The notes: a model not told the origin generated them from the letters alone. A stretch of DNA of 64,000 bases from CBDEFX01 sp965237635 (GCA_965237635.1 CBDEFX010000002.1:1302001-1366000); one strand, 5' to 3'. Counted from the first letter of the stretch, positions 53,517 to 61,367 are shown. Numbers and translations are program-made.

Positions 53517-53542
53517 GGGCGGGTTTCAAACCCGCCCCTACG
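53517..53542. repeat. REP palindrome 3 of RAYT cluster
   Basis: Arms GGGCGGGTTT and AAACCCGCCC around C, tail CTACG on the right. Confidence 0.85.
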
Positions 53543-53569
53543 TCGCCAAGGCGTCGCCAGGGCTCGAAC

Positions 53570-54280
53570 GTGACGTTCGATCCAAATAGACGCCATCGAC
53601 GATCCATACGATTGGCTGGTTTCGACTATTCGCAGCCAGGTGCGTATTTCATAACCGTCTGCACCCACGATCGCCGGTCCTTGTTCGGTGATGTGGTGGA
53701 TTGGGAAATGAGTCCGAACGAGTACGGGCGACTTGTTGCCGCCTCCTGGGACGATCTGCCCAATCACTATCCTCATGTAAGTCTGGATGCGTTCGTAGTC
53801 ATGCCCAATCATGTTCACGGAGTTATCGTGTTGAAACACCACGATGACGTTGATGTAGGGGCGGGTTTCAAACCCGCCCGCACAAAGCGTCACGGCCTGC
53901 CAGAAATCGTGCGTGGATTTAAGACGTACTCCTCCCGTCGAATCAACAAGATCCGACGCACGCCCAGCGTGCCCGTCTGGCAGCGCAGCTACTACGAGCA
54001 CGTCATCCCAAAAGAGGATGAGTTGAACGCCGTGAGGCAGTATATTCTAGATAACCCAGCCAAGTGGTCAGAGGACGTGGACAATCCGAATAGTATCCTG
54101 GAGGGGCGGGTTTCAAACCCGCCCGCTCTCGCGCCGGAGAAGTGGACCGCTTATTGTTGTTCAGGGCCGCTAACGGTGATACCCTGTGGTCTCTTTACCT
54201 CCCCACGAAATCTCCGTATCGAAATAGGGAGGGTAGAGATACGCAGGCTCGGAGGGTGTTTAGGTGCATCTGGCAATTGA
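53570..54280 (+). CDS. REP-associated tyrosine transposase (RAYT, IS200-like)
   Basis: RAYT proteins are domesticated Y1 single-strand transposases that act on REP palindromes. The 236-residue frame starts at GTG 53570 (RRSIRLAGFDYSQPGAYFITVCTHDRRS) and contains VVMPNHVHGVIV with the HxH metal pair (H81, H83), then FKTYSSRRIN and VWQRSYYEHVI. Two REP palindromes lie inside the frame: one at 53855-53880, translated as VGAGFKPAR in the middle of the protein, and one at 54104-54124, after which the tail is repeat-derived and overlaps speD by 17 bases. The native C-terminus is therefore likely near residue 178 (NPAKWSEDVDNPN). Active or relic cannot be told. Confidence 0.85.
   Translation: MTFDPNRRHRRSIRLAGFDYSQPGAYFITVCTHDRRSLFGDVVDWEMSPNEYGRLVAASWDDLPNHYPHVSLDAFVVMPNHVHGVIVLKHHDDVDVGAGFKPARTKRHGLPEIVRGFKTYSSRRINKIRRTPSVPVWQRSYYEHVIPKEDELNAVRQYILDNPAKWSEDVDNPNSILEGRVSNPPALAPEKWTAYCCSGPLTVIPCGLFTSPRNLRIEIGRVEIRRLGGCLGASGN
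53855..53880. repeat. REP palindrome 4, inside the RAYT coding sequence
   Basis: GTAGGGGCGGG ... CCCGCCC with a TTTCAAA centre, in frame with the transposase; 26 bases, so it is part of an in-frame segment that adds no frameshift. Confidence 0.85.
54104..54124. repeat. REP palindrome 5, at the 3' end of the RAYT frame
   Basis: GGGCGGGTTT / AAACCCGCCC around C, without the CTACG tail. The transposase frame reads through it and 140 bases further. Confidence 0.8.
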
Positions 54281-54701
54281 TGGGTATGGCTCCGACCCGG
54301 CGAAGCTGAACGACGAGGACCTCATCTACCGGTTCCTGGACGAGTACCCGGCGAAGATCGGCATGAACAAGATGATCGCGCCTCAGGTTTACACGTATCG
54401 CGGCCAGACGCCGGAGGACTGGGGCCTATCGGGGTTCGTGCTCATAGCCGAAAGTCACATCAGCGTGCACACTTTCCCCGACAGGCGGTACGTCAACATC
54501 GACGTATTCTCCTGTAAGGAGTTCGACGCGGAGACCTCGCTTAAAGACGTCGAGGAGACCTTCGCGCTGCCCAAGGCCAGGGTCTGGATTCTGGAGCGCG
54601 GCGTGGAGCATTCCACTCCCAGAGAGGCGTACCACGGGATGGTTAGCGAGCGGGTCAACCTCGCTCCGAATCGTGGCCCGGCCAATGTCCGAGCGCGGTG
54701 A
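54264..54701 (+). CDS. speD: S-adenosylmethionine decarboxylase proenzyme
   Basis: SpeD decarboxylates SAM to supply aminopropyl groups for spermidine. The 145-residue proenzyme self-cleaves at Glu63-Ser64 to give a pyruvoyl group; the motif ESHISVHTFPD with Ser64 and His69, and Cys84 in DVFSCKEFD, are all present. GGAGG at 54251-54255 lies eight bases before GTG 54264. It overlaps the agmatinase gene speB by 29 bases, forming a polyamine operon. The end of the RAYT frame runs into its first 17 bases. Confidence 0.95.
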   Translation: MHLAIDGYGSDPAKLNDEDLIYRFLDEYPAKIGMNKMIAPQVYTYRGQTPEDWGLSGFVLIAESHISVHTFPDRRYVNIDVFSCKEFDAETSLKDVEETFALPKARVWILERGVEHSTPREAYHGMVSERVNLAPNRGPANVRAR

Positions 54702-55584
54702 TGACGTTCCCGGCGGTGTTCCCAGGTATTGGGATACGTTTCTCAATACTCCCCCTCAAGCTCCCGACGCCCACGACGCCCGAGTTGTACTGGTCCCAGT
54801 CCCCTACGACAGCACCACCTCGTACAAGGGCGGAGCGCGCCACGGGCCTAAGGCGATCATAACCGCCTCTAGACAGCTCGAAGACTACGACTTGGAGCTG
54901 GACCGCGATATCTCGGAGGTGGGGATATACACAGCCCCGGAGGTAGCGCCTGACGCCAGCGGGCCTGAGGCAACGGTAGCAAGGGTAGAGCAAGTCGTCC
55001 GCTCGTTGGCCCAGCCAGGCAACATTGTGGGGCTATTGGGGGGCGAACATTCGATTACGACAGGGGCCGTGAAGGCTCTTCAGGAGCTGTATCCGGATCT
55101 GTCGGTCCTATACCTGGATGCGCATGCCGACCTGCGAGACGAGTATATGGGCACGCCCTGGGGGCACGCCTCGGTGGCCCGTCGTGTGCGAGAGCTTTGT
55201 AACATCGTCCTAGTAGGTGTGCGCAGCCTGAGCGCCGGCGAACGCAAATTCATCCGCTCCGACGATATGCCTGTCACGTTCTGGCCCCCGGCCAATCGGA
55301 ACTCCGAAGAGTTGGTGTCGACGGTGCTCGAAAAGCTCTCTGAGCGTGTGTACGTCAGCATTGATCTGGACGTATTCGATCCGTCGCTGATGTCGGCCGT
55401 CGGGACTCCCGAGCCGGGAGGCATGACGTGGGATGAGGTGACCGGGCTGTTGAGGGCGGTGGCGAGTTCGCGGAAGATCGTAGGGTTCGACGTGACAGAG
55501 CTGAGCCCCGGAGAAGGCCCCGAGGCCTGCGCGTTCACTGCCGCAAAGCTTACCTACAAGCTCATCGGCTATGCTACCTCTTAG
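54673..55584 (+). CDS. speB: Agmatinase-family ureohydrolase
   Basis: Agmatinase hydrolyses agmatine to putrescine and urea. The 303-residue protein has the manganese ligands in GGEHSITTGA, YLDAHADLRDEY (DxHxD) and SIDLDVFDPSLM (DxD), and FDVTELSPG. Context with overlapping speD supports the polyamine role: agmatine to putrescine and decarboxylated SAM for spermidine. GTG 54673 or ATG 54685 may be the start. Spermidine synthase is not in the window. Confidence 0.92.
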   Translation: MARPMSERGDDVPGGVPRYWDTFLNTPPQAPDAHDARVVLVPVPYDSTTSYKGGARHGPKAIITASRQLEDYDLELDRDISEVGIYTAPEVAPDASGPEATVARVEQVVRSLAQPGNIVGLLGGEHSITTGAVKALQELYPDLSVLYLDAHADLRDEYMGTPWGHASVARRVRELCNIVLVGVRSLSAGERKFIRSDDMPVTFWPPANRNSEELVSTVLEKLSERVYVSIDLDVFDPSLMSAVGTPEPGGMTWDEVTGLLRAVASSRKIVGFDVTELSPGEGPEACAFTAAKLTYKLIGYATS

Positions 55585-55623
55585 ACGTGACGGAGGGTCA
55601 GAGATATTGTCCAAAAGGGGGAC

Positions 55624-55854
55624 ATGACTACTCCACATGATAGCGGACCTTTGTGGTTCCGAAAGGTAGTAGACGATGCGGAAGAATCGCTTCGCGAGTA
55701 TTTCCAGGGTGGTAGGATTGGTCCGGGAACTCAGGAATTGCTGATTCAGGTCCTCGGCCAGTTACACTCGATCGGGAAACCCCATGAAGAACTGGTGCAG
55801 GAGTTCGAGAAAGAGGTACAAGAATTCAAGGATATAGGTTTTCAGTATGAGTGA
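55624..55854 (+). CDS. Small protein of unknown function
   Basis: A 76-residue, strongly acidic protein (MTTPHDSGPLWFRKVVDDAEE) with probable amphipathic helices such as LLIQVLGQL and LVQEFEKEVQEF and no Cys or membrane segment. It follows speB by 40 bases and ends about 70 bases before the promoter of the tRNA-tuf operon. GGGGGAC lies near its ATG. I do not recognise the family. Its AT content appears higher than its neighbours. Confidence 0.55.
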   Translation: MTTPHDSGPLWFRKVVDDAEESLREYFQGGRIGPGTQELLIQVLGQLHSIGKPHEELVQEFEKEVQEFKDIGFQYE

Positions 55855-55922
55855 GCCTACTCCTGCACTAGATCGACGTGTCCTCGAGAACCGAAAGGGC
55901 CGCTGTCGCGACCAAAAAGCTG

Positions 55923-55951
55923 TTGACCGCCGGCTGGCATTCAGCTAGAAT
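55923..55951 (+). promoter_or_regulatory. Promoter of the tRNA-tuf operon
   Basis: TTGACC (55923-55928), 17-base spacer, TAGAAT (55946-55951). It would drive transcription of the three tRNAs and tuf. Confidence 0.65.
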
Positions 55952-55980
55952 TGTCGTTAGGCTAGTGTTGGAGATAGACT

Positions 55981-56000
55981 AGCGGCTAGCCCGCTTTTTT
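55981..56000 (+). terminator. Leader hairpin with T-run before the first tRNA
   Basis: AGCGG and CCGCT pair around CTAGC and are followed by TTTTT (55995-56000), about 30 bases after the predicted transcription start and 47 bases before tRNA-Thr. It looks like an attenuator, though the stem is only five pairs. Confidence 0.45.
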
Positions 56001-56046
56001 GTTTGAGACCGTGGGGTTGCGGGCTGGCCTGCCGGGTCCAGAAAAC

Positions 56047-56119
56047 GCCCCAGTGGCGCAACGGTAGCGCAGCCGATTTGTAATCGGCAGGTTAGTGGGT
56101 TCGAGTCCCCTCTGGGGCT
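56047..56119 (+). tRNA. tRNA-Thr (anticodon TGT)
   Basis: GCCCCAG at the 5' end pairs with CTGGGGC at the 3' end; anticodon stem GCCGA/TCGGC encloses TTTGTAA, giving TGT (reads ACA). T-arm GTGGGTTCGAGTCCC. The terminal CCA is not encoded. Confidence 0.95.
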
Positions 56120-56213
56120 TTCTTTCCCTTCAGCGCAGCGAGATAGGTGTGTTGCTGTCGCGAAGGGTCTTGGATTGGCGTTTTTGCTGTGCTACACTAA
56201 TTTCGGCTAATTG

Positions 56214-56298
56214 GGAGGGGTGGGTGAGCGGTTAATACCACCAGACTGTAAATCTGGCGCTCGGAAGGGCTACGTAGGTTCGAATCCTACCCCCTCCA
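56214..56298 (+). tRNA. tRNA-Tyr (anticodon GTA)
   Basis: GGAGGGG pairs with CCCCTCC; the anticodon loop CTGTAAA gives GTA, and a long variable arm is present as expected for class II tRNA. The 3' CCA is encoded (ACCA). Confidence 0.95.
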
Positions 56299-56338
56299 CC
56301 AGGGACAGCAGGAAACTCTAGGGACTGCGGCAATCGGT

Positions 56339-56411
56339 GCCCACATAGCTCAGCAGGTAGAGCACGTTCTTGGTAAGAACGAGGTCAGCAGTTCGAGTCT
56401 GCTTGTGGGCT
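56339..56411 (+). tRNA. tRNA-Thr (anticodon GGT)
   Basis: GCCCACA pairs with TGTGGGC; anticodon stem CGTTC/GAACG encloses TTGGTAA, giving GGT (reads ACC). With the two tRNAs above it forms a tRNA-Thr/Tyr/Thr block before tuf, resembling the widely conserved thrU-tyrU-glyT-thrT-tuf order but lacking tRNA-Gly. Confidence 0.95.
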
Positions 56412-56437
56412 TAGCATAGGTACAGACGAGGAGAGGA

Positions 56438-57637
56438 ATGGCAAAACAGAAGTTCGTACGAGACAAGCCTCATGTAAATGTGGGTACCATCGGACACGTA
56501 GACCACGGTAAGACGACTCTGACCGCGGCTATTACGAAGACCCTGGCGTCGCGACAGTTCGCCGAATTCAAGGCGTACGATGCGATCGACAATGCTCCGG
56601 AAGAGAAGGAGCGGGGTCTCACGATCGCGATCACGCACGTGGAGTACGCGACCGAAGGCCGTCACTACGCCCACGTAGACTGTCCCGGCCACGCCGACTA
56701 TATCAAGAACATGATCACCGGTGCGGCCCAGATGGACGGCGCTATTCTGGTCGTAAGCGCGCCGGATGGACCAATGCCGCAGACTCGGGAACACATCCTC
56801 CTGGCTCGCCAGGTGCAGGTGCCGGCGATCGTCGTGGCCCTGAATAAGGTAGATGTCATGGAAGACGAGGAGCTGCTCGAGCTCGTGGAGCTAGAGATGC
56901 GGGAGTTGCTCAGCTCGTACGACTTCCCAGGGGACGAAATTCCGTTCGTGAGAGTGAGTGCGCTGAACGCCCTGGAGTCCGACGACCTCTCCAGGGAGTC
57001 GCAGTGGGGCAAGGGCATATGGGAGCTGATGGACGCCGTTGACGAGTATATCCCGGTCCCGGAGCGTCCGGTGGACCGCCCGTTCATCATGCCGGTAGAG
57101 GACGTCTTCAGCATCAAAGGGCGCGGCACGGTCGTGACGGGACGCATTGAGCAGGGCGAGGTGAAGGTCGGACAATCGGTGGACATAGTCGGGCTCGGTG
57201 AGACGGAAACGACGGTGGTAACGGGCCTAGAAATGTTCCACAAGACCCTGGACGGGGGTGAACCCGGCGATGCCATTGGGGTATTGCTCAGGGGCATTGA
57301 GCGAGGTGACATCGAACGCGGCCAGGTGTTGGCAGAGCCAGGGAGCATCACCCCCCACGACGAGGCCAAGGCGCAGGTCTACGTGTTGACCAAAGAAGAA
57401 GGCGGCCGCCATACGCCGTTCTTCAGCGGCTACAAACCGCAGTTCTATATTCGCACCACAGACGTCACCGGCGAAATCGAGCTGCCCGAAGGCGTGGAGA
57501 TGGTGATGCCCGGCGACAACATCGAGATGAACGTCAAGCTCACCACCCCTGTTGCTATGGACGAGCAGCTGCGCTTTGCTGTGCGCGAGGGCGGACGCAC
57601 AGTAGGGTCGGGTGTCTTCACGAACGTTGTCAAATAG
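56438..57637 (+). CDS. tuf: Elongation factor Tu
   Basis: EF-Tu delivers aminoacyl-tRNA to the ribosome. The 399-residue protein shows G1 GHVDHGKT (19-26), G3 DCPGHADYI, G4 NKVD and G5-region SALN, and the usual C-terminal beta domains. Its start ATG 56438 lies 26 bases after the tRNA-Thr. It is co-located with the L33-SecE-NusG operon. Confidence 0.99.
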   Translation: MAKQKFVRDKPHVNVGTIGHVDHGKTTLTAAITKTLASRQFAEFKAYDAIDNAPEEKERGLTIAITHVEYATEGRHYAHVDCPGHADYIKNMITGAAQMDGAILVVSAPDGPMPQTREHILLARQVQVPAIVVALNKVDVMEDEELLELVELEMRELLSSYDFPGDEIPFVRVSALNALESDDLSRESQWGKGIWELMDAVDEYIPVPERPVDRPFIMPVEDVFSIKGRGTVVTGRIEQGEVKVGQSVDIVGLGETETTVVTGLEMFHKTLDGGEPGDAIGVLLRGIERGDIERGQVLAEPGSITPHDEAKAQVYVLTKEEGGRHTPFFSGYKPQFYIRTTDVTGEIELPEGVEMVMPGDNIEMNVKLTTPVAMDEQLRFAVREGGRTVGSGVFTNVVK

Positions 57638-57657
57638 CATTTGGGTAACCAGACAAG

Positions 57658-57825
57658 ATGCCTCGTAGGAAAGACGCCCGACTATTGATCACGCTGGGTT
57701 GTACCGACTGCAGGGAGAGGACCTACCCAACCAGCAAGAACCGTCGGAATGACCCGCAGCGGCTCGAGCTGAGGAAATTCTGTCCTCGGTGCCGCACGCA
57801 CACCCTGCACAGAGAGGTTAGGTAA
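57658..57825 (+). CDS. rpmG: Ribosomal protein L33 (bL33)
   Basis: Only 55 residues: MPRRKDARLLITLGCTDC, then a KNRRNDPQRLELRKFC segment with a C-x2-C pair on each side (C15-x2-C18, C42-x2-C45). It is the zinc-binding form. ATG 57658 and stop 57825 lie between tuf and secE with short spacers. Confidence 0.95.
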   Translation: MPRRKDARLLITLGCTDCRERTYPTSKNRRNDPQRLELRKFCPRCRTHTLHREVR

Positions 57826-57830
57826 AGCGC

Positions 57831-58070
57831 ATGGCGAGAAGTCCCAGCGCCCCAGGCGGAAGACCGGGCGGCGAGGCCTCGCGCCGGGCGTTCAATTTCC
57901 GCTCCATCGGAGAGATTGTCGCAGAGCTCCGTAGAGTCACCTGGCCTAACCGCCAGGAGACAACCCGCCTGATGATCATGGTCATCACGGTTTCGGCGGT
58001 AGTCGGCATACTCCTGGGCCTCATCGACCTCATCTTTGCTAGGCTATTCGGCGTACTATTGGGTAGCTAG
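57831..58070 (+). CDS. secE: Preprotein translocase subunit SecE
   Basis: A 79-residue SecE with the conserved block IVAELRRVTWPNRQETTRL before its single membrane span (about 50-75). It stands 5 bases after rpmG and 5 before nusG, the typical cluster. Confidence 0.96.
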   Translation: MARSPSAPGGRPGGEASRRAFNFRSIGEIVAELRRVTWPNRQETTRLMIMVITVSAVVGILLGLIDLIFARLFGVLLGS

Positions 58071-58075
58071 GCGCG

Positions 58076-58636
58076 ATGAGCACAGTCGAAAAGGTCGACC
58101 CTCTCTGGTATATCGTTCACACCTACTCCGGGCAGGAAGAGCGCGTCAAGAAAAACCTCGACCTGCGCGTCGCAACGATGGATGTCAAGGACAAGATCCT
58201 CCAGGTCATTGTGCCTACGGAACAGGAGATCGAGATAAAAGACGGCCGCCGTAAGCCGGTGGCCCGTAGGATATTTCCCGGCTACATCATCGTGCAGATG
58301 CAGATGGACGATGAGAGTTGGTACGTGGTCAGGAATACTCCTGGGGTCACAGGCTTTGTTTCGGCAGAGGACGAGCGCGAAAAACGTCCCAAGCCGGTCC
58401 CATTGGAGGAGCGTGAGGTCCAAGCGATCCTGGAGCAGATGGAGTCGCAGAAGCCTAGGGTCAGGGCGGGCTTCGAAAAGGGGCATATGGTGAGGATTAC
58501 AGACGGCCCGTTCATGGACTTCATGGGGGCCGTTGACGAGGTCTACACCGACAGGTCTAAGGTCAAGGTCCTGGTCTCGTTCTTCGGTAGGGAGACCCCG
58601 GTCGAGGTGGACTTCCTACAGGTTGAAAAAGTATAA
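58076..58636 (+). CDS. nusG: Transcription termination/antitermination factor NusG
   Basis: The 186-residue protein begins WYIVHTYSGQEERVKKNL (NGN domain), has FPGYIIVQM and NTPGVTGFVS, and ends with a KOW region (ITDGPFMDFMGAVDEV). It couples RNA polymerase with Rho or the ribosome. Confidence 0.97.
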   Translation: MSTVEKVDPLWYIVHTYSGQEERVKKNLDLRVATMDVKDKILQVIVPTEQEIEIKDGRRKPVARRIFPGYIIVQMQMDDESWYVVRNTPGVTGFVSAEDEREKRPKPVPLEEREVQAILEQMESQKPRVRAGFEKGHMVRITDGPFMDFMGAVDEVYTDRSKVKVLVSFFGRETPVEVDFLQVEKV

Positions 58637-58650
58637 GGTAGGGGGCCTGT

Positions 58651-59118
58651 TTGGCCAAGAAAGTTAGCGCGTTAATCAAGCTTCAGATCCAGGCAGGGAA
58701 GGCGACTCCCGCGCCCCCCGTAGGTCCTGCGCTCGGCCAGCACGGCGTCAACATCATGGCGTTTGTCAAGGAGTACAACGAGCGGACCTCTTCGCAGTCG
58801 GGGACGATCGTCCCCGTGGTGCTGACGGTATACGAGGACCGCTCCTTCAGCTTTGAGGTCAAGACTTCCCCGGCGTCGGCGTTGCTTCGACAGGCCGCTG
58901 ACATTGAGAAAGGGAGTAGCAGCCCCAAGGCCGAGAAGGTGGGTTACGTGCCAGAATCGAAGATCAGGGAGATCGCTGAGCAGAAGATGCGGGACCTGAA
59001 CGCTGCCGACGTCGAGGGCGCGATGCGCATAGTGGAAGGGACCGCTCGGAGTATGGGGATCATGATTGGAGAACCTCCTCCGGAGGAGACCTCCGATTCT
59101 GAGGAAGAATCCGCGTAG
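58651..59118 (+). CDS. rplK: Ribosomal protein uL11
   Basis: The 155-residue protein begins KKVSALIKLQIQAGKATPAPP and GPALGQHGVNIMAF and holds the C-terminal SPASALLRQAA motif. It ends in an acidic extension (PPPEETSDSEEESA) of about 14 residues that E. coli L11 lacks. The start is TTG 58651, preceded by AGGTAGGGGG. Confidence 0.97.
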   Translation: MAKKVSALIKLQIQAGKATPAPPVGPALGQHGVNIMAFVKEYNERTSSQSGTIVPVVLTVYEDRSFSFEVKTSPASALLRQAADIEKGSSSPKAEKVGYVPESKIREIAEQKMRDLNAADVEGAMRIVEGTARSMGIMIGEPPPEETSDSEEESA

Positions 59119-59135
59119 ATAAGGATATTTGACCA

Positions 59136-59849
59136 ATGGCGAAAAGGGGAAAGCGTTATCGCGAAGCGGTCGCCGCAATCGAAGAGGGCAAGGAATACGA
59201 GCCCGCGGAGGCGATCGAGCTTGCGAAGCAGACCGCCGGGGTGAAGTTCGACGAGACGGTAGAGCTCCACCTCCGAACTGGCGCCGATACGCGGAACGCG
59301 GACCAGCAGGTCCGAGGCGTGGCGGTGCTTCCTCATGGGGTCGGGAAGCCGGTCCGGGTCGTCGTGTTTACACAGGGGGAGGCGGTCGCGGCCGCGGAAG
59401 AGGCGGGTGCCGACTACGTCGGCAGCGATGATCTGATCAAGAAGATTGAAGGAGGTTGGACCGACTTCGATGTTTCGATCGCCAGCCCTGACATGATGGG
59501 GCGCGTTGGCAAGCTTGGCCGGATCCTAGGCAGGAAAGGCCTAATGCCTAATCCAAGGACCGGGACCGTCGTACCGCCCGAGGACATTCCTAGGGCCATC
59601 GGAGAGGCAAAGAGGGGTAGAGTAGAGTACAGGCTGGACAAGACTGCGCTGATCCATGTGTCGATCGGCATGGCGAGCTTTGAAGGCTCTCAGCTCATGG
59701 ATAACATGGCAACAGTCATGGACCATATCGTCCGCGCGAGGCCAGGCGGCGTGAAGGGGCAGTTCATACGGTCGGCATTTCTGGCGACCACGATGGGGCC
59801 CAGCATCAAGCTCGATGTTGCCAGCACGACGGCTTTGAAAGTAGAATAA
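59136..59849 (+). CDS. rplA: Ribosomal protein uL1
   Basis: A 237-residue L1 with GVKFDETVELHLRTGADTRN, the insert domain segment VGKLGRILGRKGLMPNPRTGTV and VDKTA-type RNA-binding surface. It lies 18 bases after rplK. Confidence 0.97.
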   Translation: MAKRGKRYREAVAAIEEGKEYEPAEAIELAKQTAGVKFDETVELHLRTGADTRNADQQVRGVAVLPHGVGKPVRVVVFTQGEAVAAAEEAGADYVGSDDLIKKIEGGWTDFDVSIASPDMMGRVGKLGRILGRKGLMPNPRTGTVVPPEDIPRAIGEAKRGRVEYRLDKTALIHVSIGMASFEGSQLMDNMATVMDHIVRARPGGVKGQFIRSAFLATTMGPSIKLDVASTTALKVE

Positions 59850-59991
59850 CCTAGGCTGCCGCAGACAGTGGGCTCCGCCATAGGCGGATTAAATCGCCAA
59901 GCCCACCGAGGCGAACGAAGAATCTGGCTCTAGTGGTCAGGTTGTGTGTTCCCTGAGTCTGCGCTCAGGGATTTTTGTTTTGAGGTGAACG
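59850..59991 (+). promoter_or_regulatory. Ribosomal protein L10 leader (putative autoregulatory element)
   Basis: The untranslated region carries GCCGCAGACAGTGGGCTCCG ... GCGGATTAAATCGCCAAGCCCACCGAGGC, which matches the general pattern of L10(L12)4-binding leaders, then a terminator-like hairpin before rplJ. Binding of the L10-L12 complex likely represses its own operon. The match is by pattern only. Confidence 0.65.
59951..59976 (+). terminator. Attenuator hairpin in the L10 leader
   Basis: CCCTGAG pairs with CTCAGGG around TCTGCG and is followed by ATTTTTG. Read-through past it is needed for rplJ expression. Confidence 0.75.
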
Positions 59992-60927
59992 GTGCCAACC
60001 GAGAAAAAAATCCAGAACGTTGAGCGGCTGCGCAAACTGATCGAGGAGTCCGTAGTTGCCATCGCCGCCGACCACTCTCAAATGAAGGTCGGTGACATGA
60101 CGAATCTGAGGCGGGCCCTTCGAGAAAGTGGAGTCGAGTTCCGTGTGGTGAAGAACAGGCTCACGTATCTTGCCGCGGATGCGGCCGGCAGACCGCTAAT
60201 CAAAGACGTCGTCCAGGGTCCCACCGGGCTCGCGTTCGGATTCGACGATCCGCTGGGGCCGGCCAAGGTACTGATTGCGTTCATCACGAGCACCAGGTCT
60301 CCGCTCAAGATCACGGGTGGTGTGCTGGGCGATCGCACTCTCTCGCCGGCCGAGATCGCCGAACTCGCGGCATTGCCTGGCAAGGAGGGACTGCTCTCTC
60401 AGCTTATCGGCCAGCTACAGGGCCCGGCAACCAGTCTGGTCTACGTTCTCAATGCCCCCATATCGGCTCTGGCGAGGGTGCTCCAGGGACGAATCGAGAG
60501 TATGCCGGCAGAGGAAGAGCCAGCTGCGGCTGCGGAGCCCGAGGCGACGCCTCCGGACTCTGCAGAGGCATCGGTAGAGGCGGAGAGCGCGCCCGAAACA
60601 TCAGAGGCGACGCCGCCAGAGTCTCCGGAGGAGTCGGCTGAGGCGGAGGAACCACCCATAGCCTCGGAGCCTGAGGCGTCGGCCGCCGAATCGGAGGAGG
60701 AAGCACCCACGGCTTCGGAGCCTGAAGCGTCGACTGCCGAGTCAACAGAGGGCTCGACTGAGGCGGAGGAAGCGCCCACGGCGACTGAGCCGGAGGCTTC
60801 GCCCTCTGACTCTTCGGAAGGGTCTGCAGAAAAGGAGGCGCCCGCCACATCTGAGGCGTTGACGCCTGAGTCTCCCGAGGGGTCCGTCAAGGAGGATGAG
60901 CCTCCTGCGGACAAACAGGCCGACTAG
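59992..60927 (+). CDS. rplJ: Ribosomal protein uL10 with a long acidic C-terminal extension
   Basis: Residues 1-~172 are a normal L10 (KKIQNVERLRKLIEES, TDHS-type helix, LEGIGP-like region absent, but LPGKEGLLSQLIGQLQGPATS present), then about 139 residues of Glu/Ala/Pro/Ser/Thr repeats, for example EASTAESTEGSTEAEEAPT, with almost no basic residues. Typical L10 is about 165-180 residues. The start is GTG 59992, with GAGGTG nearby. The tail could be disordered and extend the stalk. The tandem repeats within the tail suggest growth by slippage. Confidence 0.93.
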   Translation: MPTEKKIQNVERLRKLIEESVVAIAADHSQMKVGDMTNLRRALRESGVEFRVVKNRLTYLAADAAGRPLIKDVVQGPTGLAFGFDDPLGPAKVLIAFITSTRSPLKITGGVLGDRTLSPAEIAELAALPGKEGLLSQLIGQLQGPATSLVYVLNAPISALARVLQGRIESMPAEEEPAAAAEPEATPPDSAEASVEAESAPETSEATPPESPEESAEAEEPPIASEPEASAAESEEEAPTASEPEASTAESTEGSTEAEEAPTATEPEASPSDSSEGSAEKEAPATSEALTPESPEGSVKEDEPPADKQAD

Positions 60928-60971
60928 CTGGCATCCCAATAGAGAAAGTAAGAAAAACGAAGGAGAAGATA

Positions 60972-61367
60972 ATGGCGAAAAAGGCAGCATTGACCAAAGA
61001 CGATATCGTAGAGACCCTCAAAGAGATGTCGGTGCTCGACGTGGCGGAGCTGGTAAAGTCGCTAGAGGAGACGTTTGGAGTGAGCGCCGCCGCGCCGGTT
61101 GCAGTCGCGGCCGCCGACCCAGCTGCCACGGCGGAGGCCGCCCCTGAGGAGGAGAAGACCGATTTCAACGTCCTCCTCAAAGAGATCGGGCCCAACAAAA
61201 TAAACGTCATTAAGGCCGTACGCGAAGTGACCACCCTTGGACTCAAGGAGGCCAAGGAGCTAGTCGAGGGCGCTCCAGCCTCCGTGAAGGAAGACATCGG
61301 TAAAGAGGAAGCCGATCAGGTAAAGGAGAAGCTGGAAGGCGCCGGTGGTGTCGTCGAGGTCCAGTAG
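60972..61367 (+). CDS. rplL: Ribosomal protein bL12 (L7/L12)
   Basis: A 131-residue stalk protein with the N-terminal dimer segment (MSVLDVAELVKSLEETFGVS), an Ala/Pro hinge and the globular FNVLLKEIGPNKINVIKAVREVTTLGLKEAK domain. Normal length. rpoB does not follow; the next gene after a repeat element is a zinc-ribbon protein. Confidence 0.97.
   Translation: MAKKAALTKDDIVETLKEMSVLDVAELVKSLEETFGVSAAAPVAVAAADPAATAEAAPEEEKTDFNVLLKEIGPNKINVIKAVREVTTLGLKEAKELVEGAPASVKEDIGKEEADQVKEKLEGAGGVVEVQ

Larger units (their letters stand above)
53236..53569. other. Intergenic REP array upstream of the RAYT gene
   Basis: About 330 bases with three palindromes (53276, 53357, 53517) in alternating orientation and no gene. 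Their GTAGGGG tails point toward or away from each other, forming inverted pairs like BIMEs. Confidence 0.75.

Noticed and set aside
53276..54124. CRISPR array
   Set aside because: Palindromes are in alternating orientation with unequal spacing and there are no spacers or cas genes; they fit REP elements.
60441..60914. Open frame antisense to the repetitive L10 tail
   Set aside because: Its low-complexity Ser/Ala/Gly content just mirrors the Glu/Ala/Ser repeats of rplJ.
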